A stretch of 64,000 bases of DNA, from the NCBI RefSeq assembly GCF_013178945.1, contig NZ_JABFDM010000006.1, positions 186,001 to 250,000 on the forward strand. Direction: 5' to 3'. The notes under the pieces were generated by a model. That model was not told the origin of the DNA, did no database searches, and was given only the letters and a program-made list of their open reading frames with translations. Within the stretch, counting starts at the first letter, position 1. Every line of letters begins with the position of its first letter. The stretch comes from Bradyrhizobium aeschynomenes (lineage in GTDB: Bacteria; Pseudomonadota; Alphaproteobacteria; Rhizobiales; Xanthobacteraceae). This document shows positions 44,240 through 53,684 of this stretch, piece by piece. The position numbers and the translations under genes are program-made.

Positions 44240-44271
44240 ATTGCCCAGATTTCAACCGGAGACTTGAAGAC

Positions 44272-45309
44272 GTGCCCCAAGATTCTACCCGAGATCCCAC
44301 CATTGCCATCGTCGGCGTTACCGGCGCCGTCGGCGCCGAGTTCATCGCTACGCTCGACCGCCGCAATGTCCGCGTCGGCAAGCTGAAGGCGCTGGCGAGC
44401 GCCCGCTCGGCCGGCCAGACCGTGAGCTTCCGCGGCCAGACCATCGTGATCGAGGAGCTCAATGAGCGCTCCTTCGAGGGCGTGGACATCGCGCTGTTCT
44501 CGGCCGGCAGCGGCATCTCCAAGACGTTCGCTCCGATCGCGGTCCGCTCCGGCGCCGTCGTGGTCGACAATTCCTCGGCGTTCCGCATGGACCCGAACGT
44601 GCCCCTGGTGATCCCCGAGATCAACGCCCGCCGTATCCGCGACCACAAGGGCATCATCGCCAATCCGAACTGCGCGGCGATCACCGCCCTGGTGCCGCTG
44701 TGGCCGATCCACCAGCAGAATCGCATCAAGCGCGTGATCATCTCGACCTATCAGGCCGCCAGCGGCGCCGGTGCGGCGGCGATGGACGAGCTGGTGCAGT
44801 CGACCCGCGCGAACCTCAACGGCCAGGTCTATGCACCCAAGGTGATGCCGCATCCGTTCGCCTTCAACCTGTTCAGCCACAACACCGCGATCGATCCCGA
44901 CACCGGCTACAACGACGAAGAGACCAAGGTCATCAAGGAGACCCGCAAGATCTTCGAGGACGAGGGCATCGCGATCGGCGTCACCTGCGTCCGCGTGCCG
45001 GTGCTGCGCGCGCATTGCGAGGCGATCACCTTCGAGTGCGAGAAGCCGATCACGGAAGACGAAGTCCGCCGCATCCTCGCCACCGCGCCGGGCGTGCGCG
45101 TGGTCGACGATCGCGCCAAGAACTACTTCCCGATGCCGGTCGACGCCTCCGGCCAGGACGACGTGCTGGTGGGGCGCATCAGGAAGGACCTGTCGGATCC
45201 GTCCGGCCATTCGATCGCGATGTTCGTCGCCGCCGACCAGTTGCTGAAGGGCGCGGCGCTGAATGCGGTGCAGATCGCCGAGCTGCTGCCGGAACGGGCG
45301 ATGGCGTAA
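44272..45309 (+). CDS. asd: Aspartate-semialdehyde dehydrogenase
   Basis: 345 residues from GTG 44272, with CCGGAG about nine bases upstream. It reduces beta-aspartyl phosphate to aspartate semialdehyde with NADPH, the branch point to lysine/diaminopimelate, threonine and methionine. NADP loop VGVTGAVGAEF, phosphate-binding FSAGSGISK, catalytic Cys134 (NPNCAAI), STYQAASGAG, and CVRVPVLRAHCE with the active-site Arg-x-x-x-His. It is a single-gene unit preceded by the leader peptide and terminator above. Confidence 0.96.
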   Translation: MPQDSTRDPTIAIVGVTGAVGAEFIATLDRRNVRVGKLKALASARSAGQTVSFRGQTIVIEELNERSFEGVDIALFSAGSGISKTFAPIAVRSGAVVVDNSSAFRMDPNVPLVIPEINARRIRDHKGIIANPNCAAITALVPLWPIHQQNRIKRVIISTYQAASGAGAAAMDELVQSTRANLNGQVYAPKVMPHPFAFNLFSHNTAIDPDTGYNDEETKVIKETRKIFEDEGIAIGVTCVRVPVLRAHCEAITFECEKPITEDEVRRILATAPGVRVVDDRAKNYFPMPVDASGQDDVLVGRIRKDLSDPSGHSIAMFVAADQLLKGAALNAVQIAELLPERAMA

Positions 45310-45335
45310 GGCGTGCACGCGCGCGCCCCCAAACT

Positions 45336-45434
45336 GTCATCACCCGCGAAAGCGGGTGATCCAGTACTCACCGGCACCTGTGATCAGCCGAGCCGCCGCG
45401 GCGTACTGGATTCCCCGCCTTCGCGGGGAATGAC
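45336..45434. repeat. Bipartite palindromic intergenic repeat (copy a)
   Basis: A left hairpin (GTCATCACCCGCGAAAGCGG then GTGATCCAGTA) and a right hairpin (TACTGGATTCCCCGCC then TTCGCGGGGAATGAC) are separated by about 40 bases; outer GTCAT and ATGAC and inner CCAGTA/TACTGG also pair. The same design occurs at 45492-45642 and inside uvrA at 59726-59813. Confidence 0.85.
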
Positions 45435-45491
45435 GGCGGAGGGTGCGTTGGCAGATCGACTCACACGAGCATCAATGCGCCTCTCTCCTCG

Positions 45492-45642
45492 CGTCATTCC
45501 GGGGCGCGCGAGAGCGCGAGCCCGGAATCCATAGCCACAGGCGGTCATAGGACGCGAGATTGATGTGGCGCTAGTCTTCAAGACAACGCCCGCTCGTGGA
45601 TATGGATTCCGGGCTCATCGCTGCGCGATGCCCCGGAATGAC
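45492..45642. repeat. Bipartite palindromic intergenic repeat (copy b)
   Basis: Left part GTCATTCCGGGGCGCGCGAG through GGAATCCATA and right part TATGGATTCCGGGCTCATCG through CCCCGGAATGAC are complementary over most of their length, separated by about 65 bases. It lies at the 3-prime side of queA, whose stop is 14 bases away, and may serve as its terminator. Confidence 0.85.
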
Positions 45643-45655
45643 GGGCCGATGGATG

Positions 45656-46750
45656 CTACGGCTCGACGATCCGCTCGTCCGGTTGCCGGAACAACAAACA
45701 CGCATCGCCATACGAATAGAAGCGGTAGCCGCTCTCGATCGCATGTTTGTACGCCGCCTGCATCGTCTCCAACCCGGCGAAGGCCGAGACCAGCATGAAG
45801 AGGGTCGAGCGCGGCAGATGGAAGTTGGTCATCAGGATGTCGACCGCGCGGAAGCGATAGCCGGGCGTGATGAAGATCGCGGTCTCCGCCTCGAACGGCG
45901 CGATGGTGCCGTCGGGCTGCGCCGCGCTCTCGAGAAGCCGCAGCGACGTGGTGCCGACGGCGACGATGCGGCCGCCTTGGGCGCGGGCATCGTTCAGCGC
46001 AGCGGCGGTGTCCGGCGTGAGGCTTCCCCACTCCGCATGCATGCGGTGGCCTTCGGTGTCCTCGACCTTCACCGGAAGAAACGTGCCGGCCCCGACATGC
46101 AGCGTCACGCGCTGCAGCCCGACACCGCGCTCGCGCAGGCGCCGCTCCAGCGTCGGCGTGAAATGCAGCCCGGCCGTGGGCGCAGCCACGGCGCCCTCCC
46201 TGGCCGCGAACATCGTCTGATAGTCGGCGGCGTCCTGCTCATCGGCGGGGCGCTTGCCGGCGATGTAGGGCGGCAGCGGCGGGCGGCCGAGATCGGCGAT
46301 CGCCTGGTCGAGCGCCGGCCCGTGAAATACGAAGGAGAGCGTCACCTCGCCCTCCTCGCCCTTGGCCTCGACGAGGGCATCGAGATGGCCGAGCAGGCAG
46401 ACCTTGCCCTCGTTGCCGAACCGGATCGTATCCCCCGGCGCGAGCTTCTTGGCGGGCCGCACCAGCGCCTGCCAGCGCGAGCCGTCGAGCCGTTTGATCA
46501 AGGTCGCCTCGATCTTCGCCTCGGTCTCGCGGCTGATGCGGCGGCCGGAAAGCTGGGCCGCGATCACCTTGGTGTCGTTGACGACGAGTTGGTCGCCGGG
46601 CTCGAGCCAGTCCGGCAGATCGCCGACGGTGCGGTCGCGCAGCACGCCGTCGCCCTGCACCACGAGCATGCGCGCGGATTCGCGCGGGTTCGCCGGGCGG
46701 AGCGCGATGTTCTCGGGGGGGAGATGGAAATCGAACAGGTCGGTGCGCAT
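45656..46750 (-). CDS. queA: S-adenosylmethionine:tRNA ribosyltransferase-isomerase
   Basis: 364 residues from ATG 46750. It transfers and isomerises the ribose of SAM onto preQ1-tRNA to give epoxyqueuosine, the step after Tgt. Family landmarks: start LFDFHLPPENIALRPANPRE, VVNDTKVIAAQLSGR, DDYQTMFA-type segment (AADYQTMFAAREGAVAAPTA), LHFTPTL, LHVGAGTFLPVKVED, MHAEWGSL, and C-terminal MTNFHLPRSTLFMLVSAF. The gene points away from asd, and is followed by palindromic repeats. Two cyclophilin genes and coaD lie upstream on the same strand. Confidence 0.95.
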   Translation of the reverse strand: MRTDLFDFHLPPENIALRPANPRESARMLVVQGDGVLRDRTVGDLPDWLEPGDQLVVNDTKVIAAQLSGRRISRETEAKIEATLIKRLDGSRWQALVRPAKKLAPGDTIRFGNEGKVCLLGHLDALVEAKGEEGEVTLSFVFHGPALDQAIADLGRPPLPPYIAGKRPADEQDAADYQTMFAAREGAVAAPTAGLHFTPTLERRLRERGVGLQRVTLHVGAGTFLPVKVEDTEGHRMHAEWGSLTPDTAAALNDARAQGGRIVAVGTTSLRLLESAAQPDGTIAPFEAETAIFITPGYRFRAVDILMTNFHLPRSTLFMLVSAFAGLETMQAAYKHAIESGYRFYSYGDACLLFRQPDERIVEP

Positions 46751-46775
46751 CGTCGTTCTGGAACGACCATCGGCC

Positions 46776-46876
46776 CCTCATCCTGAGGAGCGTGCGTAGC
46801 ACGCGTCTCGAAGGATGAGGCCCGACTGTGGCCTCATGGTTCGAGACGCGTGCTGCGCACGCTCCTCACCATGAGG
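46776..46876. repeat. Palindromic repeat between cyclophilin gene and queA
   Basis: Two halves, 46776-46820 and 46832-46876, are largely complementary (CCTCATCCTGAGGAGC ... CGTCTCGAAGGATGAGG and CCTCATGGTTCGAGACG ... GCTCCTCACCATGAGG). This CTCATCCTGAGGAGC type is familiar from bradyrhizobial intergenic DNA and differs in sequence from the GTCAT...ATGAC repeats. Confidence 0.8.
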
Positions 46877-46953
46877 GTTGAGCGCCGTAGCCGGCGCTGC
46901 ACATGAGACCATGAACACGCCGAGAGGCGGGTTCATGGAGAGCGTCTCGAAGT

Positions 46954-47418
<465 letters not shown>

Positions 47419-47690
47419 GCTGGTCTCTCGGTTCTGGTTGGAATTGATGAGGGGCAGGACAACGGACAGTTCGGGGTCTGAAATGTCGCGGCGCCTTCTC
47501 ATGTGCGGCCGCCACCCTCCTGACGGCCCTCCGAGCACAACGGGGCCCGGGCGATGCGGGTCCAGATTAGACCCAACGCGCTTAAAGCTGAAGCCGCCCG
47601 TCCTGTCGATGCAACGGGCGATGCGTGGCAAAAGGTTCCTTAAGGCCTAGGGAACCCGGACGTGAGTCCGGGTGCCCCCGCCCTTCGAGC

Positions 47691-48254
47691 CTACTTGATA
47701 TCGGAGGCGACCTGGACCTTGACCATCTTGTCCGGGTCGGTGACGGCGCCGCCTGCCGAGCCCGGAGGCGCTTTCTTCAGCTTGTCGACCACGTCCATGC
47801 CCTGCACGACCTCGCCGATCACGGTGTACTGGCCGTTGAGGAAGGAGGCATCGCCGAAGCAGATGAAGAACTGCGAGTTGGCGGAATCGACGCTGTCGCC
47901 GCGTCGCGCCATGCCGACGGTGCCGCGCTTGAACGGCGTCTGGGAAAACTCCTGCTTCAGGTTCGGATATTTCGAGCCGCCGGTGCCGTTGAAGTTCTGG
48001 CCGTCGCCGGTCTGCGCCATGAAGCCGTCCATGACGCGATGGAACGGCACGTTGTTGTAGAAGCCTTCGCGCGCCAGCGTCTTCAGCCGTTCGGCGTGCT
48101 GCGGCGCCAGGTCCGTGCGCAGCTTGATAACGATGCGGCCCTTGGTGGTGTCGATGACCAGCGCATTCTGCTTGTCGAGTCCGGCGGGCAGCGATTGCGC
48201 CAGCGCGGGCAGCGCGAACACGAGAGCGAAGACGAAGGCGAGAGCGCGGATCAT
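47691..48254 (-). CDS. Exported cyclophilin-type peptidyl-prolyl isomerase
   Basis: 187 residues from ATG 48254. A signal peptide (MIRALAFVFALVFALPALAQ, cleavage near ALAQS) is followed by a cyclophilin domain: IVIKLRTDLAPQHAERLKTL, FHRVMDGFMAQTGDGQNFNG, GTVGMARRGDSVDSANSQFF and YTVIGEVVQGMDVVDKL. It should assist folding in the periplasm. The cytoplasmic paralogue follows and coaD precedes it on the same strand, about 80 bases away, suggesting a coaD-ppi-ppi transcript. Confidence 0.94.
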   Translation of the reverse strand: MIRALAFVFALVFALPALAQSLPAGLDKQNALVIDTTKGRIVIKLRTDLAPQHAERLKTLAREGFYNNVPFHRVMDGFMAQTGDGQNFNGTGGSKYPNLKQEFSQTPFKRGTVGMARRGDSVDSANSQFFICFGDASFLNGQYTVIGEVVQGMDVVDKLKKAPPGSAGGAVTDPDKMVKVQVASDIK

Positions 48255-48330
48255 GGCAACTCCGAAATCAGGATGAGAGGAAACGCTCGAGAAGGCCGTC
48301 CGGCACAGGGAGCTGCCGGACTCCGGAACG

Positions 48331-48825
48331 TCAGGCAAACTTGGCTTTCAGGGGAGCCACCACCGACGACGGGACGAAATGCGAGATCTCGCCACCCATC
48401 GCAGCGATCTGCCGCACGAGGCTGGCGGTAATCGGGCGGACCGGCACGGACGCTGGCACGAACACCGTCTGGATCGCCGGTGCCATGGTCTGGTTCATGC
48501 CCGCCAATTGCATCTCGTAGTCGAGATCGGTGCCGTCGCGCAGGCCGCGGATCATCATGATCGCACCGGCCTTCGCAGCGGCCGTGACCGTCAGATTGTC
48601 ATAGGTCGAAGCATCGAAGGCACAGCCGGCGGCGGCCGCGATTGGGCCGAACACCTCGTGAGCCATTGCCAGCCGCTCCTCGGTCGAGAACAGCGGCTTC
48701 TTGCCGTGATGCACCCCGACCGCGACGATAAGCTTGTCGCAGAGGTGAACGGCCTGCCGGACCACGTCGAGATGGCCGTTGGTGACGGGATCGAACGAGC
48801 CCGGATAGAGCGCAATGCGTTGCAT
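48331..48825 (-). CDS. coaD: Phosphopantetheine adenylyltransferase
   Basis: 164 residues from ATG 48825. It adenylates 4-phosphopantetheine to dephospho-CoA, the fourth step of CoA synthesis. Nucleotidyltransferase motif ALYPGSFDPVTNGHLDV (the T/H-x-G-H element), GVHHGKKPLFSTEERLAMA, MIRGLRDGTDLDYEMQLAGM and the closing FVPSSVVAPLKAKF are all as expected. Length is typical. Confidence 0.96.
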   Translation of the reverse strand: MQRIALYPGSFDPVTNGHLDVVRQAVHLCDKLIVAVGVHHGKKPLFSTEERLAMAHEVFGPIAAAAGCAFDASTYDNLTVTAAAKAGAIMMIRGLRDGTDLDYEMQLAGMNQTMAPAIQTVFVPASVPVRPITASLVRQIAAMGGEISHFVPSSVVAPLKAKFA

Positions 48826-49099
48826 GCGCCCGTCCTATACCGCCCGGAACAGGCGGGCAAGCCGCCGCCGCCCGGACTAGCGCGGCTGTGACGGCCACAG
48901 CAGCCTTTTTGCGCTGCGACGACGCCCGCCGGAACTACAGCCCCTTACCGCGATTGTTTCCTCGGAACCTCGGCCACGAAACAGACGGCCGGTGGCACGA
49001 AACCAAATCGTTCGTGGCGCGAAAGCGTCTCGAAACCGGGGCCGGTTAATAAATCCTTAACGAACGACGGGCCGAACGGCCCAACCACAGGGGACCGTC

Positions 49100-49357
49100 A
49101 TGATCAAAGCGCTTTCTGCCGTCGCCGCAGCCGGCCTCGTGGCTGCCGCCCTCACCGTCGTGCCCGGTCTTGCTCCCGAGGTGAACGCCAGCGTGCCGCA
49201 GCCGCTGGCCAAGGGTGATCGCCTGGACTTCCGCCCGATCGGCCGCGACTGCTCGCAGCAGGCCTGGCCGAACTTCGAAGCCTCCTGCCTGCGCAGCGCC
49301 GGAACGAAGACGACGATCCGGGAGGCCCGCATCGTCGGTGTCGATCGGACGCAATGA
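49100..49357 (+). CDS. Small exported protein of unknown function
   Basis: 85 residues with a signal peptide (MIKALSAVAAAGLVAAALTV; cleavage near VNASV). The mature part has a basic-aromatic stretch, KGDRLDFRPIGRDCSQQAWP, and a second Cys (EASCLRS) that may pair with the first. I recall similar short proteins in bradyrhizobia but no function. It lies alone between coaD and gyrA, with an AT-rich TTAATAAATCCTTAACG just upstream (49047-49063). Confidence 0.8.
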   Translation: MIKALSAVAAAGLVAAALTVVPGLAPEVNASVPQPLAKGDRLDFRPIGRDCSQQAWPNFEASCLRSAGTKTTIREARIVGVDRTQ

Positions 49358-49419
49358 AAGATAGCGAGTAGCGAGTAGGTGAGATCCGATTCGTCCTCCC
49401 CTATTCGTCATTCGCCTCT

Positions 49420-52170
49420 TCATTCGCCATTGCCGCCCTCAGTCCCATTCCCGCCATTGCCATTCTCCGTCTCCTCACCGATGTGCTCGACAGAGACGAC
49501 GTGCTCGTCGTCGGCGGTGTTGAACACGATGACGCCCTGAGTGGAACGGCCGGCAATGCGGATGCCGTCGACCGGACAACGGATCAGCTGGCCCTTGTCG
49601 GTCACGAGCATGATCTGGTCGCCGTCCTCGACCGGGAATGACGCGACCAGCTTGCCGTTCCGGTTGTTGACCGACATCGCGACGATGCCTTTGCCGCCGC
49701 GGCCGGTGGTGCGGTACTCGTAGGACGAGGTGCGCTTGCCGTAGCCGTTGACGGACACGGTCAGCACCACCTGCTCCTGCGCCGACATCTCGACGTAGCG
49801 CTCCTGCGACAGCTGGATGGAGCCGGCGGCCGCCTCCTCGCTTTCGCTCTCGACCGGCTCCTCGGCCGTCGTCTCACCTGCCATGGCACGACGCATCTTC
49901 AAATACGCCGTGCGCTCGTCGGATGTGGTCTCGACATGGCGCAGGATCGACAGCGAGATCACCTTGTCGGCCTCGGCCAGCGCGATGCCGCGCACGCCCA
50001 TCGAGGTGCGCCCCGTGAACACGCGCACGTCGGTGACCGGGAAGCGGATGCACTGGCCGCCGGAGGCCGTGAGCAGCACGTCGTCCCGCTCGGTGCAGAT
50101 CTGCACGTTGACGATCTCCTCGCCCTCGTCGAGCTTCATCGCGATGATGCCGGAGCGCCTGACGTCGACGAAGTCCGACAGCTTGTTGCGCCGGACGTTG
50201 CCGCCCGTGGTGGCGAACATCACATCGAGATTGGCCCAGGAGGATTCATCCTCCGGAAGCGGCATGATGGTGGTGATGCGCTCGCCCTGCTCCAGCGGCA
50301 GGATGTTGATCAGCGCCTTGCCGCGCGCGTTGGGAGCTGCCATCGGCAGCCGCCACACCTTCTCCTTGTAGACCTGGCCGCGCGACGAGAAGAACAGCAC
50401 CGGCGTGTGCGTGGAGGCCACGAACAGCCGGCTGACGAAATCCTCCTCGCGGGTCTGCATGCCCGAGCGGCCCTTGCCGCCACGGCGCTGCGCCCGATAG
50501 GCCGACAGCGGCACGCGCTTGGTATAGCCGGCGTGGGACACGGTCACGACCATGTCCTCGCGCTGGATCAGGTCCTCGTCCTCGACCTCGCCTTCCTGCT
50601 CGGCGATCAGGGTCCGGCGGGGGGTGCCGAACTCGGCCTTGATGGCGGTCAGCTCGTCCTTGATGATTCCCTGCACCCGCGCCCGCGAGCGCAGGATGTC
50701 GAGATAGTCGTTGATCTCGATCTTGAGCTTGTCGAGCTCGTCGGAAATCTCCTCGCGGCCGAGCGCGGTCAGGCGCTGCAGACGCAGGTCGAGGATCGCC
50801 TTGGCCTGCTCGAACGACAGCCGGATCGTACCGTCCTCGGCCAGGCGGTGGCGCGGATCGTCGATCAGCGTGATGATGGCTTCGACGTCGCGCGCCGGCC
50901 AGTCGCGCGACATCAGCGCCTCGCGCGCGGTCGCGGGATCGGGCGAGGTCCTGATCACCCGGATGACCTCGTCGATATTGGCCACGGCCACCGCGAGGCC
51001 GACCAAGATGTGGGCGCGGTCACGCGCCTTGTTCAGCAGATACTTGGTCCTGCGCGTGACGACACGCTCGCGGAACGCGACGAAGATCGTCAGCAGGTCC
51101 TTCAAGGTCATCGTCTGCGGGCGGCCGCCGTCCAGTGCCAGCATGTTGGCCGCGAAGCTCGTTTGCAGCGGCGTGAACTTGTAGAGCTGGTTGAGCACGA
51201 CGTCCGGCACGGCGTCGCGCTTCAGCTCGACGACGACGCGGTAGCCCTCGCGGTCGCTCTCGTCGCGCAGGTCGGAGACGCCTTCGATCTTCTTCTCGCG
51301 CACCAGCTCGGCGATGCGCTCGACCATGGTGGCCTTGTTCACCTGGTAGGGAATCTCGGAGATGATGATCGCCTCGCGATCCCGACGGATCGTGTCGATC
51401 GTCACCTTGCCGCGCATCATGATCGAGCCGCGGCCGAGTTGATAGGCCGAGCGGATGCCGGCGCGGCCCAGGATGATGCCGCCGGTTGGAAAATCCGGCC
51501 CCGGGATGATGTTGATGAGATCATCGATCGTGAGCGCAGGATTGTCGATCAGCGCGATGCAGGCATCGATCACCTCGCCGAGATTGTGCGGCGGGATGTT
51601 GGTGGCCATGCCGACCGCGATGCCGCCGGCGCCGTTGACGAGCAGGTTCGGGAACTTGGCCGGAAGAACCGACGGTTCCTTGTCGGAATTGTCGTAGTTG
51701 GCCTGGAAGTCGACGGTGTCCTTGTCGATGTCGTCGAGCAGCGGGATCGCCGACTTGGCAAGCTTGGCTTCGGTGTATCGATACGCCGCCGGCGGGTCGC
51801 CATCGACGGAGCCGAAATTGCCCTGGCCGTCGATCAACGGCACCCGCATCGAGAAGTCCTGCGCCATGCGCACCATGGCGTCGTAGATCGACTGGTCGCC
51901 ATGCGGATGGTATTTACCGATGACGTCACCGACCACGCGCGCGGACTTGACGTATTTCTTGTCGGGCGTGTGCCCCTGCTCGTACATCGAGTACAGGATG
52001 CGCCGGTGCACGGGCTTCAGGCCGTCGCGCGCATCGGGCAGCGCTCGCGACACGATCACGCTCATCGCGTAATCGAGGTAGGAGCGTTTCATCTCGTCGA
52101 GGATGGAAACGGGACGAATGTCGGAAGGTCCGCCCGGCTCGCCGGGCTTCTCATCTTCTTTATCGGACAA
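49420..52170 (-). CDS. gyrA: DNA gyrase subunit A
   Basis: 916 residues. The start is TTG 52170 (SDKEDEKPGE next), chosen because no in-frame ATG precedes MKRSYLDYAMSVIV. It is the DNA-cutting subunit of gyrase, with the active-site Tyr in AAYRYTEAKL, the GyrA core (RRILYSMYEQGHTPDKKYVK, GLPNLLVNGAGGIAVGMATN-type segment) and six C-terminal blades beginning near residue 530, including the GyrA box QRRGGKG. A 45-residue acidic insertion occurs in the C-terminal domain (AGETTAEEPVESESEEAAAG) and the tail is Gly/Asn/Glu-rich. The quinolone-determining segment reads HPHGDQSIYDAM, with Gln at the E. coli Ser83 position. Confidence 0.97.
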   Translation of the reverse strand: MSDKEDEKPGEPGGPSDIRPVSILDEMKRSYLDYAMSVIVSRALPDARDGLKPVHRRILYSMYEQGHTPDKKYVKSARVVGDVIGKYHPHGDQSIYDAMVRMAQDFSMRVPLIDGQGNFGSVDGDPPAAYRYTEAKLAKSAIPLLDDIDKDTVDFQANYDNSDKEPSVLPAKFPNLLVNGAGGIAVGMATNIPPHNLGEVIDACIALIDNPALTIDDLINIIPGPDFPTGGIILGRAGIRSAYQLGRGSIMMRGKVTIDTIRRDREAIIISEIPYQVNKATMVERIAELVREKKIEGVSDLRDESDREGYRVVVELKRDAVPDVVLNQLYKFTPLQTSFAANMLALDGGRPQTMTLKDLLTIFVAFRERVVTRRTKYLLNKARDRAHILVGLAVAVANIDEVIRVIRTSPDPATAREALMSRDWPARDVEAIITLIDDPRHRLAEDGTIRLSFEQAKAILDLRLQRLTALGREEISDELDKLKIEINDYLDILRSRARVQGIIKDELTAIKAEFGTPRRTLIAEQEGEVEDEDLIQREDMVVTVSHAGYTKRVPLSAYRAQRRGGKGRSGMQTREEDFVSRLFVASTHTPVLFFSSRGQVYKEKVWRLPMAAPNARGKALINILPLEQGERITTIMPLPEDESSWANLDVMFATTGGNVRRNKLSDFVDVRRSGIIAMKLDEGEEIVNVQICTERDDVLLTASGGQCIRFPVTDVRVFTGRTSMGVRGIALAEADKVISLSILRHVETTSDERTAYLKMRRAMAGETTAEEPVESESEEAAAGSIQLSQERYVEMSAQEQVVLTVSVNGYGKRTSSYEYRTTGRGGKGIVAMSVNNRNGKLVASFPVEDGDQIMLVTDKGQLIRCPVDGIRIAGRSTQGVIVFNTADDEHVVSVEHIGEETENGNGGNGTEGGNGE

Positions 52171-52339
52171 AGGGGATACCGGTCGGTTCTGACACGCGAA
52201 AATCGCTTGGAATCATATAGCCCAGGAGCGTGCCGCAGGCCACCCCCAAGGCGATCCGAAGCGCGCTTTTTCTGCTCGCCTTTCCAGTCACTTAACCGAA
52301 CGGCACAGCCGCTAGGCGCACGCGGCGGCAGCCCTGTTG

Positions 52340-52738
52340 CTAGACCCCGAAGACCACCCTGTGCATGATCCGTCCCGGCAGCAGCGTGAACAGTCCGGCA
52401 ATCACCAGCGCGCCGGAAAACAGCATGATCATGGCCCGGCGATGCGCCGCCACCCGATGGCGGTGTGCGGCCCATATCGCGAGCGGCAGCATGGCCAGCG
52501 TGTAGAGCGACAGCAGGTGGATCGGGCTGAATGGACCGACCAGCCGGATGGTGTGAATCCAGAACGAGCTGACCGCCACCGCGGCCATGAGGGCAACCCA
52601 GATCCAGCCGATCGTTCGATGCGGCAAGGTGCCCTTCGGCGCGGCGAACTGAACCACCCCCAGCGCGAATGCCGTCATCGCCGCAAGGGCATGCAGAACG
52701 ACGGCGGGCTCGGCGTCGAGCAACGGTGCGAAGCTCAT
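52340..52738 (-). CDS. Small four-helix membrane protein (DUF2306-like)
   Basis: 132 residues from ATG 52738 with a GGGGGTG site; the longer frame (to 52861) adds a non-membrane segment. Four membrane helices (VVLHALAAMTAFALGVVQF, TIGWIWVALMAAVAVSSFWI, LLSLYTLAMLPLAIWAAH, AMIMLFSGALVIAGLFTLLP) with His at helix ends (LPHRTIGW, AAHRRAMI). It resembles DUF2306 family proteins of unknown function. It sits between gyrA and ssb on the same strand. Confidence 0.8.
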   Translation of the reverse strand: MSFAPLLDAEPAVVLHALAAMTAFALGVVQFAAPKGTLPHRTIGWIWVALMAAVAVSSFWIHTIRLVGPFSPIHLLSLYTLAMLPLAIWAAHRHRVAAHRRAMIMLFSGALVIAGLFTLLPGRIMHRVVFGV

Positions 52739-52975
52739 GATCACCCCCATCACCCCCGGTGGCCAGCGGCCGGGCGTCACGAAGGCCGCGCTGACGTCGC
52801 TCCCGATCGCGCCAGCAAACACGGCTCTTCGCTGCGACTCGCCGTTTCGCGCCTCCCGCACAACGACCAGCAGGACATCGGCCTGGCGTGATCGCGCGCG
52901 GGGGTCACATCACTCCGGCTGCCGTCCCGGACGGGACGGAAGCCGTCTCACGTCGCCCATGAATACGCGTGCGCC

Positions 52976-53479
52976 TCAGAACGGAATGTCGTCGTCCATG
53001 TCGCTGTTGCTGCGTCCGCCACCGCCGGCCGAAGCGACCGCGCGGCGCGGCGGCGCCATCGACGGTCCGCTGCTGCCGAAATCGCCGCCACCCATGTCGT
53101 CGGAGAAGCTGCCGCCGCCCCCGCCGCCGCGGCCGTCGAGCATCGTCAGGGTGGAGTTGAAGCCCTGCAGAACCACCTCGGTCGAATACTTCTCGACGCC
53201 GCTCTGATCGGTCCATTTGCGGGTCTGCAGCGCGCCCTCGATGTAAACCTTGGCGCCCTTCTTCAGATACTGCTCGGCGACCTTGCAGAGACCTTCATTG
53301 AAGATCACCACGCGGTGCCACTCGGTCTTCTCCTTGCGCTCGCCCGTCCCTTTGTCGCGCCACGTTTCCGACGTCGCGATGCTCAGATTGGCGATCGGCC
53401 GACCGTCCTGCGTGCGCCGGATCTCCGGGTCTTTCCCGAGATTGCCGACCAGAATCACCTTGTTCACGCTACCCGCCAT
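52976..53479 (-). CDS. ssb: Single-stranded DNA-binding protein
   Basis: 167 residues from ATG 53479, four bases after GGGAG (a GTG just before it is rejected on spacing). OB fold of the E. coli type: NKVILVGNLGKDPEIRRTQD, IANLSIATSETWRDK, EWHRVVIFNEGLCKVAEQYL, GAKVYIEGALQTRKWTDQSG. A Gly-rich disordered linker leads to the acidic tip DMDDDIPF that recruits repair and replication partners. uvrA, often next to ssb, lies about 5.5 kb away with the porin array in between. Confidence 0.96.
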   Translation of the reverse strand: MAGSVNKVILVGNLGKDPEIRRTQDGRPIANLSIATSETWRDKGTGERKEKTEWHRVVIFNEGLCKVAEQYLKKGAKVYIEGALQTRKWTDQSGVEKYSTEVVLQGFNSTLTMLDGRGGGGGGSFSDDMGGGDFGSSGPSMAPPRRAVASAGGGGRSNSDMDDDIPF

Positions 53480-53684
53480 CACACTCTCCCGCGGTTTTCA
53501 GATCACCGGACCGGTCGTCTCCACCGGCCTGTCCGGCACAAGGTGGCTAACCTTCCTCTCGCGCCGGACCCTATACGGTTGCCGCGCGAGCCACCCGATT
53601 TCTCGCTGCTTATCCACATATAGCACTTTGGGCGCGATTGTTCCAGTTTTGTTCGCAATCTTATGCCCACAACCAGGCGGCGAG

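Noticed and set aside
49936..52368. 810-residue plus-strand frame opposite gyrA
   Set aside because: Shadow of gyrA; no start site or recognisable domain.
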